From Aspidiotus rigidus (lineage: Eukaryota; Arthropoda; Insecta; Hemiptera; Diaspididae), in NCBI GenBank assembly GCA_035079385.1, contig JAVHKY010000047.1, forward strand, positions 310,001 through 374,000: a DNA stretch of 64,000 nucleotides. The letters are read 5' to 3'. Of the stretch, positions 1-11,574 are shown in pieces (positions within the stretch are counted from its first letter, which is position 1; each line of letters starts with the position of its first letter). The notes below the pieces were generated by a model that had not been told where the DNA came from, made no database searches, and saw only the letters and a list, made by a program, of their open reading frames with translations. The position numbers and the translations under genes are program-made.

Positions 1-912
1 CAGCTACAGGAAACCGACCTCCTCCGCAATTCTACTTCTTTCTGTCACCCTCGTTACGTAGAGGTTCCGAATATGGCGATGATTCATCGGCTTGTATCCT
101 TCTCTCTTGAAGATACACATACCTCCTTCCGCCAAGAACTCAACACCATTAAATATTAGAAGAATACATTAGTGTTTACTCTCCCTTCGGAGTATTCATT
201 CTATCGCATACCATTAAATATTTTGTCCGTTGTAATGTCATACGCCTTGACGTCCAAAAGCTAAGTCGGGGCAATTGGTGTCCAAGTCTCCTCAGCGCTG
301 ATTTCTCTGCCAAGTTTTCCCTCCTCTTCCTTTTCTTCAAGAAAGACCAAGTGGATCCGCCTCCCCTATTGGAGGAAATTTACCAGCAAACTGGCTAAGA
401 TCCTGAAGGCTTCTACTTTTAATGCTGTTTTTTTTTAAGCTCCGGTCTTTGAAAGCCTAATCTCTCCTTCAGGGAAATGTGGCGTGTACAAACTTTCTTG
501 TCCTAATTGTCCAGCGGTTTATATTGGGGAGACGGAGAGATGCTTTTCTACCCGTTTTCAAGAGCTTCGAGTTGCCTACGATTCGAGGCTGGAGAACAGG
601 GAGTCACCATTTGCTGATCACCTGCTTGAGATTCAGTATAGATTCGACCCTTTCAAATGTCATCCGTTGCGGTATGAGCAAAGGTTTCGTCGTAGAAGAG
701 CACTCGAGGATTATGAAATTTGTCTTCATCTTACACAGTTGGGAGAAGAAGTTCTCAACAAAGTCTGTTCTGAATTCGGCCTTATTCCAGAGCCATACTT
801 TTCAAATGTTCGAATTTACATTTTATTAAATTGTTGCACACCAAAAAGTTATAATTTGAATATTAAATTTGTCACCTCTCTCTCTCTCAGAAAATGTAAT
901 TTTATTCATTAA
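1..912 (+). pseudogene. Penelope-like element 3' part (RT thumb + GIY-YIG), frameshifted
   Basis: Remnant of a PLE polyprotein, which in intact form joins a reverse transcriptase to a C-terminal GIY-YIG nickase used for chromosomal insertion. At the window edge the second frame reads SYRKPTSS, then the first frame continues NSTSFCHPRYVEVPNM; this YRKPT...HP pattern is the post-palm region of PLE reverse transcriptases, so a frameshift lies near base 30. Bases 240-470 give no continuous frame. From 479 an open frame starts GVYKLSCPNC and continues VYIGETERC, the GIY and YIG halves of the nuclease, with the C-x2-C pair typical of this domain in PLEs, then FADHLLEIQYRF and a RRALEDYEI helix. The 5' part lies outside the window. 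It is clearly degraded, and the family assignment is firm. Confidence 0.85.
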
Positions 913-2279
913 TCATCTTCAATGCGATTTCGAGAGAAAAGAATACGAAAAAAAGAATTGAAAAAACTAGTGGTTTATGTCTGAGTTTATTTCGAGGGCG
1001 TCCGTTCATTATTGGCAATTTTTATGATCAAACAATAACTCGATTTGGCCAGTGGTGTATTGACAACCCCTCGACAGGACTGAAAATGTTACTTAGTAAT
1101 ATCATAAAATCTTGTACAAAACTTCTCTCAGAAAATTTTTGTACCAAGAAAGTCCCCTTTGAAATTTTTTAATTCAACCCTCCCCCCCTCTCTCGAAAAT
1201 GTTCTACCTACCTATGTGCGCCACGGGATCGGGTCACCTCCCAATCATATATTCTTAGCCCCATGACGAATCAATCAACGCTAGAAATGAGAATATTATA
1301 TTTACGAAGTTGAATGAAACACCGTTTTTTTGGAAACTTTCAGTGCGTCTGCCGACACTTTGGTTGGCAAACGCTTCAATTCTTAGTCCCCACCTAATAA
1401 ACTATATATGTTCGGCAGGTTAAATGGTGTGCTATTTTTGACAAGTTTAAGGCGCTGCCACCCCTTTACGCAACTGAGTGGTTAAATGGGTCTGTGGCGG
1501 CCTCTTAGTCTATTACATGAATCACGTCCACGTCAACTTTTTCCTAGATAGTGTAGTCGGATTCCCAAATCTGCGCGACTGGCATGTTAAAAGTGTTTTG
1601 ACGACTGATACGTATTCAAGAAGATGTGTAGAACAAATTAAGCTTGGGTGCCATTTTTACTGACCCCTCAAACTGAAAGGATCCACCTCCCCATTCTTAG
1701 AATTATGTGTATCTTCTCTCCGATGTGTTTGATCAAAAAATTTTTCGTACGAAAGTTGTTCCTTGAAGACTTCTATACATTTTTACTTCTTACAAAAAAA
1801 TTATTTGGAGCAACCCCTGAGCCCCAAAATAATAAGATCTCAAATGTACCTTATTTGTGTTTAAAGCGATATTATGGAAGATTAACGTGAATGAATAAGT
1901 ATAAATAGTGTTTGAAGTACTCACCTTACCCTCACCCCCTTTATCCATCATATCCTCACCCCTTCTCACACCTTCATTAAAAAAATTATTTTCCGCGTAA
2001 TTGGCTGCAGATAAAAAATTGATGGTAGATGTAGTAAAAATTTGTATGTATCACCGTAACATTTTATATAGAAAAATTGAGAGTAGATATAATGACGAAA
2101 ATTCCATGAGCCAAAAATGATGCATCTTCCAACTTTCTCACTCGGTCTTTACCATTACTTGCAGTTGTAAGAAATAACAAAAAAGATTAATTGATGAGAG
2201 TGTCTCGACAGAGTGATTGAAGATGATCTTAATTTTCATACATCATCTTCAGAAGAATAATCCAACATAGTTTGAAGCT
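913..2279. other. No recognisable gene
   Basis: AT-rich sequence with short open frames only (longest about 80 codons at 1648-1890), none with a motif I recognise. It contains short A/T and C runs and no clear tandem structure. Confidence 0.5.
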
Positions 2280-3320
2280 TGTACGCAGCTTAATTAAGCC
2301 TATTAACAGAGAACCTGTAGTATGTATTTTTTTTGAGAAATTCACCGTGCGCCGTTTGGCGAAAAGCTTAAAAAAAGACGATGGTTTCATTGACGACGTT
2401 AAACAAAGAACACAATGAACCTGTTTTAAAGGTTGAAAAATAAGATTTCATATGACCCGCATTAGGATACGCCCTTCATATAAACAAGACATGCAATGTT
2501 TCGTACGCGAATTGGTTTAGCCCCTTCAATGAGCATGATATGCAATGCTTCAAACACCATAGGTCCTTCTTCTCTCATACACTACGGGTTGTGAGTCGAA
2601 ATTTTTTCATGTGCCTTTCCTATCATATAGGTATGGCGCGAGAGTGACAATTTTGCCCAGTCCTCCTCCTATCATATATTGCTTGAGAGTCAAAATTTTT
2701 CCAAGTCGCTCTCCTATCATATGTGAACTTCCAATGGACAGATGGGGAGCTGGTAAAGACATTAAGAAGAGGGAACCCAGTCCCAAACTTAAGAATTTTT
2801 GGTAATGGAAAGCACAGTATAAAGACATCAATCAGTTAGAACTTTTCTGTGACGTCATCATCATCCGTCAAATCTTTTTGTGACGTCATAGTCCAGTCAT
2901 ATTAGGAAATTTGGTGTGAATAAATGGGGGACAGCTGAATTTTGCCATGTACATGTCATTGGTCACTTCATACGACATACTGAAAGTCCCACTCGATATG
3001 ACGTGCGCATTATGCCCAGGGGGCAGAAAAGTGTGGTCCCGATTGGTTTTTTGTGATTTCCAGGGTGAATATCAGTTTTTTGAAAAAAAGTCAAGAGACA
3101 AAAATTGTAGAGCGTCAAAAAATACATAAATAATTTTTCATCAAGAATTTCTGTGCGATGCTCTAACTTTTAATAAATGGAGGATGAAAGTTGAATAGTT
3201 GCAAAAGTAACGTGTGATATGCTTGTCACATGCGACGCCAATAGGTTGGCGTGACGTCATCGGAGAGACTCGCGACATTTCGAATATTATATGATAGGAG
3301 GGGAACTTAGAAGAATTTCG
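2280..3320. repeat. Decayed copies of the 45-bp-repeat foldback family
   Basis: Bases 2290-2430 carry the family's terminal module (GAGAACCTG, then CCGTGCGCCG, then a GACGTTAAAC segment and GAACCTGTTTT). Bases 2590-2810 and 3285-3330 carry units related to TCCTATCATATATAGCTCG and TCGAAATTTTTCCAAGTC, better preserved at 21.6, 23.9 and 40.6 kb. Three TGACGTCA palindromes lie at about 2850, 2880 and 3250, within the element rather than beside a gene. A CTTCAATGAGC / ATGCAATGCTTCAAACAC block at 2520-2560 recurs at 12.87 kb. Confidence 0.6.
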
Positions 3321-4480
3321 AGCCACAGATGGATAATTAGAAGGGACTCCAATCTTCAATTCCCATCTCAATATTGTAATCAAATTAGTTCCATCAGATT
3401 CATCGTTCAACTTCCTTAAGAAAGCCGTAATTTGTTTAACTTCTTGGCAATTTCTTCGTTGTTCAAATTTTTCATTCATTAGAAAAAGTCTCATTCTACA
3501 AACCTCGGTAATACCCAAATCTCAATACGTAAATCAGTAACACTGTACAGATATCTAGCCGTGAAAAACGCTCGACTAAGGGCTGATGATAAATACCAGC
3601 CAATAAAGTTTCTATATTTTAAACTTTTATTTCCTCGATTAACGTCAATGACGAGCTAATGGATCGCATAAATCACGAAGAGAAGCGTTGATATCATAAT
3701 ACACAGCTCGCAGATGTTTATGAGACAGCAACCCACCGGCGAATCACTCAGTCAAGTTCCAGGGCGTAAACATTTTACATTTGCGCAACTAAGTAATAAG
3801 CAATAAATATGAAATTGCATATATTCTACTGCGCTACAAATAGTTTACAAGCTTTCCAGCGAGGATTTTAAGCAAGAAAAAAAAAGTTGTTATTTAAAAT
3901 CAATCTTCTCATTTTGCTACAACTTTTGTACCTAATACAAATATACAGTATGAAACTACTGCACAAGTTTTCAACAGTCTCTCTCATTCATCAATTCCCT
4001 TACGGTGAATATACGAAGACAAATCTTTATGACGCTGGAGGCTGGATAAAATATACTCTGTATCAGATGCGAGATTTAAAAACTTGTTTACACGATTATA
4101 AAAATGTAAAACAGAAGTAAATTTACCCCGCATATACAATACGAATATCACTGTGGCATGAAAAATTACTTCTACAATACATATTCGATGTTAAGAATCC
4201 GCGAGTTTCGCTGAGCGCTAGACAAACCTATTCTGCTTTATGATGCACAAATCGTATCACAATGCTGTAGGTAAAAGAAAACGCGCCGTAAAACCGATCT
4301 TGAGATGGAAATTGAAGCGAGGCTATAAATAAGGACACGTCATCAGACAATTATAATACGGTACGATATAAAGGCGATGTATAATGCGCCCATCGAATTT
4401 ATAGTAACCGATCGAAAAATACGAATGTGTACTTTTGACTAAGCTCTCAATCACCGATTAACGATTCATTACTCTATCTT
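3321..4480. other. No recognisable gene
   Basis: AT-rich sequence with no tandem structure and no supported coding frame. Short frames at 3141-3518 (minus) and 3887-4120 (plus) match no family I know. Confidence 0.5.
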
Positions 4481-4489
4481 TTTCGACCT

Positions 4490-5090
4490 CCAAGAGGTCC
4501 CTCCGGGTCTGGAGGCACCTGATTCCCACCAAATTTTTCAATATTGGTCTACGAGGCAACCTCTAAAACATACTACAAAGTTACCTCCATGACAGAACTC
4601 TAATACAAAATGTGGCCTCTCCTTCTCAAGGTGAAGTATTCAGTGTCCTTCTTTTCCTATTAGCCACTGACGATGTCAAGAAATGCGTCAACTCCCCCCC
4701 CCCCTCTTATCCAAAACCTCTTTGCCGACGATTATAACATCTCAATTTGTTCCTCCAACCCTACGAGAGCCTACAGGCTTCTCCAAGAAACCTTCCGAAA
4801 AATCACTACTTGGTCATCAAAAAATGGATTCAGCTTCAAAACCTTCTTTGTAATTCACAAAAAAAAAAAAAAAATTCAATCCCCTACATTCAACCTCTAT
4901 TTCTACAAAACTTTCAAATTTCTCACCAAAATTCTGAGAAACTTCTTGACCTCTATTTTGACCAAAAATTTACGTGGACCCCCATTAAAATCCTTAAAGC
5001 TAAATGCACTGGGGCTCTAAATATTTTGAAGTATTTATCACACCCGTCCACGGAATGCAACAGGAAACTACTTGATCATACACCGGGACT
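4490..5090 (+). pseudogene. Jockey/I-group LINE reverse transcriptase relic
   Basis: Degraded piece of a non-LTR retrotransposon reverse transcriptase. Around 4530-4660 the frames give NIGLRGNL and LHDRTLIQNVASPSQGEVFS followed by VLLFLLATDDVKKCV, the palm region between motifs A and C. At 4721-4732 the catalytic box reads FADD, followed by NPTRAYRLLQETFRKITTW, the helix after the active site in Jockey-superfamily enzymes. A run of A at about 4860 breaks the frame, and the thumb continues in another frame (DLYFDQKFTWTPIK, KAKCTGALNILKYLSHP). Frame changes, a C-run and premature stops show it is dead. No endonuclease domain or 3' tail could be delimited. Jockey-like is a judgement from motif style; I or R1 groups remain possible. 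Confidence 0.75.
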
Positions 5091-5289
5091 CGAAAAAATT
5101 TTGTCATCAATATGCGCAAAAGTGTCTGGATTTTTCCTGCATTTACTGGAAACCTGGGCTCTTCTAATTCCAAAATTATTTATGAATAAACATGAAATAT
5201 AATCTGTATTTTTGGCCAAGTCGCAAAAAGTTCTTGATTTTTATGACAGTGAATGCAGGTTTGGACTCAAGTTGAAGTAATTATAACTG

Positions 5290-6420
5290 GAACTGACACC
5301 ATTCAAAAATTGGAACACATCGGTCAGATAGTAATTATGATTACTTTTTCGAGTAATTTCATTAATGAAATATTTAATTAAAATTTTAAAAAATTATAAA
5401 TATCAATTAATAAGAAAATTAAAAAATGATTTTAAAACAATGGATTCAATAAAATTAATAAATTAATATGAAAGTAAATTAATAGTTAATATTTTGATTA
5501 AAATTATAATTAAAATTAAAATTAAAATAATTATTATTAAATGAAATAATTATGAATTCAATTTATAATAATTAAATTTAATAGAAAATACACAACCAAT
5601 TATTCATTTCAAATTTATTCATGTATAATTCAAATAAATATTTCAATTTATATTTTAATAAAAAATTTTATTCAATTATATTTAAATTGGATTTTTTCAT
5701 TATCTTCAAGTATTACTTTTATAATTTTTATATTATAAAGAATATTAATTTTTGCATTTGAAATTTAATTTTTAAATTTATTATGTGTTTAATAGCGATT
5801 AGCTTTATTTTCAATTTTTATTTTTAATTAATTTCGAATATTAATTATTATTAGAAATTTAATTTATTCAATTTATTTAATATTTCAATTTTTAAACCAA
5901 TATGAAATTTTTTTTTCATTATATAATATTATCAATAGAATTTTTTACTTTATCATTTATTATTAATAAATTATTTCAAAATAAAATAAAATCAGAGAAA
6001 ATAATACATTGTCGGGGTATTTTATTTAAACCGAGATGTAATTCATTCATGAACATTACCATCAATAAATATTAAAATAGATTGTATCCCTATCAATTAA
6101 ATAGAATTACAGATTGAATTATATAAATTCTTTTGATATAATTTTATTAATTCGACAGCGAGGTAACAAATTAAAAATATTTTATTAAATCAACCTGTTA
6201 TCATCAAAGATATTATTAATTTAATTATTTAAATTTATTTTCTCAATTAAATTAATAAATTAAATTTTAATTTGTACCAAGAATCGAAATATTATTATTA
6301 TTTTATAAAATTTTCTAATTGGAAATTAAATATAATATTATTTATTTAGTTCAAATAATAACATTAATTTGTCAAATTATAAAAAAAAAATAGCAAATCT
6401 TTTTTTAGTTCATGTTAGTT
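5290..6420. repeat. Extremely AT-rich block
   Basis: About 1.1 kb made almost entirely of A and T in short ATTAA/AATTTA words, with only scattered G or C and no exact tandem period. It lies next to the hAT terminus and may be interior of that element or an independent low-complexity tract. Confidence 0.7.
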
Positions 6421-6424
6421 TACG

Positions 6425-6512
6425 TTTTTGATGAAACTTTTGCGGCACACCTGAGGCGCGCGCGGGCTTGCGGCACAGTGATGTACCGCGGCACACCGGT
6501 TGAGAAACACTG
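6425..6512 (-). mobile_element. hAT transposon terminus
   Basis: Read on the minus strand from 6512, the sequence begins CAGTGTTTCTCAACCGGTG and continues with repeated GTGTGCCGC / TGCCGCAAG words and a CGCGCGCGCC run, the characteristic end of Charlie-like hAT elements. The next eight bases outward, CCCTAGAT (6513-6520), would be the target duplication. I did not find the partner end, so the element is truncated or its other end is too diverged to see. Confidence 0.7.
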
Positions 6513-6520
6513 CCCTAGAT

Positions 6521-8627
6521 GATCTTCAAAATGAAAAATCAAAAATTTTTCGGCAAGGGTATTTCATGGCTGTGGGTCCCAAAATATGAGATGTGAGTAG
6601 TTGGAAAATATGGGTGAATTTTGCTGATAAATTCATAGATGAGAGAGGGGAGGTGTATACTTTTCCTTAGGCTCCCAAATTTGAAATGGCTGTAGCGGGG
6701 AAACGACGAGTGAACAAAATTTAAAATTTGTTGAACAAAATTGAACAAACAGTGAACAAAATTATGGCATTAGTCGCGTCTCAAAATTCCGTCATGGGGG
6801 GTTGGGGAAATGGAGCCGGTGACTACCCTACCCGCGGTCTTTTTCGCTGCCGTCAGGAAATGGTGCCTTAAGCTCAGCTTTGAGTCAAATTAAAGGATTT
6901 ATACACCCTGCCGACGAAGGGCCAGTGGACTGAACCTCCGACGGGAGTGAATAATATGGCCTCCATTTTTCCTACTGCGAGTTCTAGTCTGGTCGACCCG
7001 ATTTAACGCGTCACTTCTTTGAAGTCCTAATTTACCCTGCTGCACACCACCGCTACAGTTATTTCGGCAACACCTACCACTAGTGTGTCATTCGCCAAAC
7101 AGACAAGCTTAAACGTTTGATGGCAGCTTTTCCTCGATGATCGCGTTAAATGCGATGCACCACAAGAACGGTCTCACGCACACCACAAGTAACTGGCCAC
7201 TTTATCGTACCAGCAAACGTCTCTGCTTGGGTGTCTCGACTGCTGCGATTTCTTCTGATCATCCTCAGCAGGTAAGCAGACACTTCGGCATCTATAAGAG
7301 CTTCCAATATCCACATCGAGTCAATTATGTCTAGACTGAAGCTGCGTAAAACTAATACGTAGCTATCACTGTCTCAGTTATCCTTTTTAGCCTGGTTCCA
7401 GTATCCGATGTACACGAAATCGTGTTGATTACTTGAGATTATACCCCTTTACTTCAGGTACACGAGTAGCTCTTGAGTCAATTGGCTACCACCTTCCCTA
7501 GAAGGTTTTCCCGCGTTATCTAGCAGGCAAAGCGAATGATAAAAGCACAATTTAGACACGCGGCTGCAGCTCAGTCCCGCGTTCTATATTGGCTGTTCTA
7601 GACATATTGTCTGAGATTTCCGAAGCTAAAATATTGCGAAAATATCGATTATTGAACAAAGCACCTCGACTGATGATTCGAGTATTCTTCCGAAGCGTTT
7701 TTCTCATCCATTACGTTAGATATTGGTATTACCAATCATTGAAACCGAGACAGCGATTGAAGAAGAAGAAATGATGTCCTACAAAAAGCCAACGACGTGA
7801 TTGTATTTTGTACACATAATGTTTCACAGGCGTTAGTCGTAAGCTACAATAATGGTCGCGGTTTTATTTAATTATGAACTTACGGACGCCGACAACTCTC
7901 ATGCGTCGCTAAAACGTGCTCTTCATTCAACACGATAAACCAGACAGCAGTATTCATTCATATCATTCTGTACAAGACTGTCACACTGCATATACAGCCA
8001 AATGTGCATACAAAGAATATGCAATTGACGTACGCGCGGTAATATTCTCAAATTAACTCGTACATTCGTTTGTTCAGCAGTGAATGTCATTAATGATCAA
8101 TTATTCAATTATCGCGGATTGTTTCCTCATCGTATACGTTCCAACAATACGTCAATAATGACATATTGAAATGGCTACTTGCTTCATTCGCTGTATTGTA
8201 CAACGCGTCCCATCAGTTGCGGCTCATACAACTTACAATGGAAGGCACGTTTATTTCTATTCATCAATTTTATGGAGTGAAGGCGCATATATACCTTCCA
8301 TAAACGTTAACTTTTATAGGCATTTTCAATAAGAGAAAAAAGGTTTTCGCATTTCGTGAATATGAATGTGAAGAATAGATACGAAATCGTGGTATTATGA
8401 AATTTCTCGCGTAACAGGGTGCCGTCTTTTCTACGACTCCTCCAAGATTTTTCTATTCACCAGTGTTCTACGTAAGAAGCGGTATTATTGTACCAAAGGG
8501 TAAAGTGGCGTCTGAACGTGTTTCCGTCACGAGCAGACGCAACGAGATGAAACGCTACTTGACCCGCGAATCTAATACGACATTTTTGCTATTTAGTCCG
8601 AGGAGTTGGCTACAAAAATCATCGGAG
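6521..8627. other. No recognisable gene
   Basis: Bases 6521-6550 resemble a segment of the TA-flanked family (compare 37990-38030). The remainder is apparently low-copy sequence with short frames only, none carrying a motif I recognise. Confidence 0.45.
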
Positions 8628-8652
8628 TATTTCAGTTCTGGAATCCAGTGTG

Positions 8653-11574
8653 AAAGGCTCTAGCCGGGTAAAAGTGGCCTTGGTCGGAGAATGTTTCAAA
8701 TGTCCGTTAAAATGTTGTCCCCAATGAGAAAACTAGAAATCCAAAAAATTGGACCCATCCACTCACCCACATGGACTGCAGAGTCATTTTGAGGCCTAAA
8801 ATCCAAATGGCTGTATCTCAGGCAATAATGATCGTACAGACATTTTAGTATATGTGAACGTTCATCCATGGTATTCTTTTCAAAAAAAATCATTCATATT
8901 TTCCCTAGTTTCTAGCAATAACAAAACTTCAAACTCGAATAAAAAAAAATCGGAGGGGGAGGCACCTGGGGAGAATCATTCATTTGAAGCGCCATACCCT
9001 CTACTACAACATACATGAGTACCATAGTCCTCGGTGAGGTAAAACATTCCCCCAAAAAATTAATATTTAATGAAGTTTTGTAATTTTTCCATGAATAGCG
9101 GGGTAAACTATGACTCCTACCGCAATAGACCGCGAGAAGTCAATAGTCAATGTTCGGACTGAAAAATAGGCACTCCTCCGTGGGATGAAATGGAAATGTT
9201 GATAGACCAAAAATATATTTTTAGTATTTGGTTTATCGATTTGGTCAATTGTTATGTAAACACGTCCACCGATTGGGTGGAGTACGTTAGATTGAGAAAA
9301 ATAGTTGAAAAATTCTCCAGTCGCTGGAACAGTCTGAAAATAGTAGAGAAGTGAGAAAATCCACTTTTTCAACCTGGAAAACTGCGATTTTTCATATTTC
9401 ATTCATCAAATAGGTCAGTTCTTACGTAAACATATCCTCCGAGTGTGAAAAAAAGTGGTCAAAAAATTCTCCAGTTGCTGGAGGTGATTTTTCATATTCT
9501 GTTTACCAATAAGGTCAATTCTTATGTAAATACATCCGCCGAGTTAGAAAAAAATAGTCAATAAATTCTCCAGTCGCTGGAACGATCTAGAAATAGTACC
9601 AAATCCAGAACATCCACTTTTTCAACATGGAGAGCCCTGATTTTTGGTATGTTGTTAATCAAAAAGGTCAAATCTTATGTTAATACCTCCGCAGAGTTTG
9701 GAAAAAATAGTCAATAAATTCTTCAGTTGCTGGAATAGTCTGAAAATGAAAAATTGAAAATATCTACTTTTTGAACTTGGAGAATCGTGATTCTTATATT
9801 CTATTTATCAATAAGTTCAATTTTTAAGTAAGCACATCTCCATTTCGAAAAAAAATAGTAAATTCTCCAGACGTTCAGATAGTATGGTCGATTCTTATAA
9901 GAACACTTACGCCAAGTTTTAAAAAAATTGAAAAAAATTCTTCAGTCGTTGGGACGCTCTGGAAGTATTAAAAAATCAAAGGTACACACCCGCCACTATG
10001 ATTCATGCGTTACTTTTCTCCCCTCGAGTCGTAGCGGTACAAATTGTGTTACTGGAAGCCCTACACTCGCATGATGTGGAGGAATCCTTTCCCGAGACAC
10101 AATACAAGACAATCATCTCCTTTGTATTGTCATGCTCATAAATTCCAATATTTGAAGCATTGTCACCTCAACTCGAGAGAAGATTCCTGCACTTCATGCA
10201 AGTCCACAGTTTGTACCACTACGACTTCAGGGGAACAAAAATAAACATTCTACACTTCAAAGTGAATCTTAGGGGTGGGTGTGTATCCTTGGTTTTTTAC
10301 TATTTCCAGAGCGTCCTAGCGACTGAAGAATTTATTGACTATTTTTTTCCAACTCGTAAGACGTATTAACATAAGATTTGACCTAATTGATAAACAACGT
10401 ACCAAAAATCAGGGCTCTCCATATTGAAAACGTGGATTTTCTGGACGTGGTACTATTTCTAGACCGTTCCAGTCACTGGAGAATTTTTTGATTATTTTTT
10501 CCCAACTCGGCGGATATATTTACATAAGATTTGACGTAATTGATGAACATAATACCAAAAATCATGGTCCTCCAGTGTGAAAAAGTGGATTTTCTCGATT
10601 TTTCGTCATTTCCAGAACGTTCCAGCGACTGGAGAATTTTTCAACCATTTTTTTCGAACTTGGCGGACATGTTTATGTGAGATTTGACCTATTTGATGAA
10701 TGAAATATGAAAACTCACGGTCCTCCAGGGTGAAAACGTGAATTTCCTCGATTATTTGTCATTTCCAAAACGTTCCAGCGACTGGAGAATTTTTTGACCA
10801 TTTTTTTCACAATCGGCGGACATGTTTACGTAAGAACTAACCTATTTGATGAATGAAATATGAAAAATCGCAGTTTTCCAGGTTGGGATTTTCTCACTTC
10901 TCTACTATTTTCAGACTGTTCCAGCGACTGGAGAATTTTTCAACTATTTTTCTCAATCCAACGTACTCCACCAAATCGGTGGACGTGTTTACATAAGAAT
11001 TGACCAAATCGATAAACCAAATACTAAAGATGTATTTTTGGTCCATCAACATTCCCATTTCATCCCACGGAGGAGTGCGTATTTTTCAGTCCGAACATTG
11101 ACTATTGATTTCTCGCGGTCTGTTGCGGTAGCAGTCATAGTTCACCCCGCTATTCATGGAAAAATCACAGGAATTTATTAAAATAATATTGATTTTTTTT
11201 GGGAATGTTCCACCTCATCGAGGACGATGGTACTCATGTATGTTGTAGTAGAGGGTATGGCGCTTCAAATGAATGATTCTCCCCCCAGGTGCCTCCCCCT
11301 CCGATTTTTTTAAAATTCGAGTTTGAAGTTTTGTTATTGCTAGAAACTGGGGAAAATATGAATGATTTTTTTTGAAAAAAATACCATGGATGAACGTTCA
11401 CATAATTATACTAAAATGTCTGTGCGATCATTATCGCCTGAGATACAGCCATTTGGATTTTAGGTCTGAAAATGACTCTGCAGCCCATGTGGGTGAGCGG
11501 ATGGGTCCAATTTTGGACATTTGAAACATTTTCCGACCAAGGACATTTTCCCCCCTTACCCGGCTAGAGCCTTT
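8653..11574. mobile_element. 2.9-kb foldback element with ~150-bp internal tandem repeats
   Basis: The termini are exact inverted repeats (GGCTCTAGCCGGGTA at 8656; its complement ends at 11571). Bases 8653-9400 pair with about 10850-11574, including the CTACTACAACATACATGAGTA block. The inner halves (9400-9985 and 10270-10850) consist of diverged units containing CCAGCGACTGGAGAATTTTT, spaced about 150 bp and facing opposite ways on the two arms. The centre near 10113 has a short unpaired stretch between two GTCGTAG(C/T)GGTACAAA arms at 10030 and 10215. The 111-codon frame at 9067-9402 (minus) falls inside an arm and has a diverged partner in the other arm; it is not a credible gene. Confidence 0.85.

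Noticed and set aside
2845..3260. CRE promoter elements (TGACGTCA)
   Set aside because: All copies lie within dispersed repeats and none precedes a supported gene.
9067..9402. 111-codon minus-strand frame
   Set aside because: It lies entirely in a foldback arm and the mirror arm carries the same sequence with the frame decayed.
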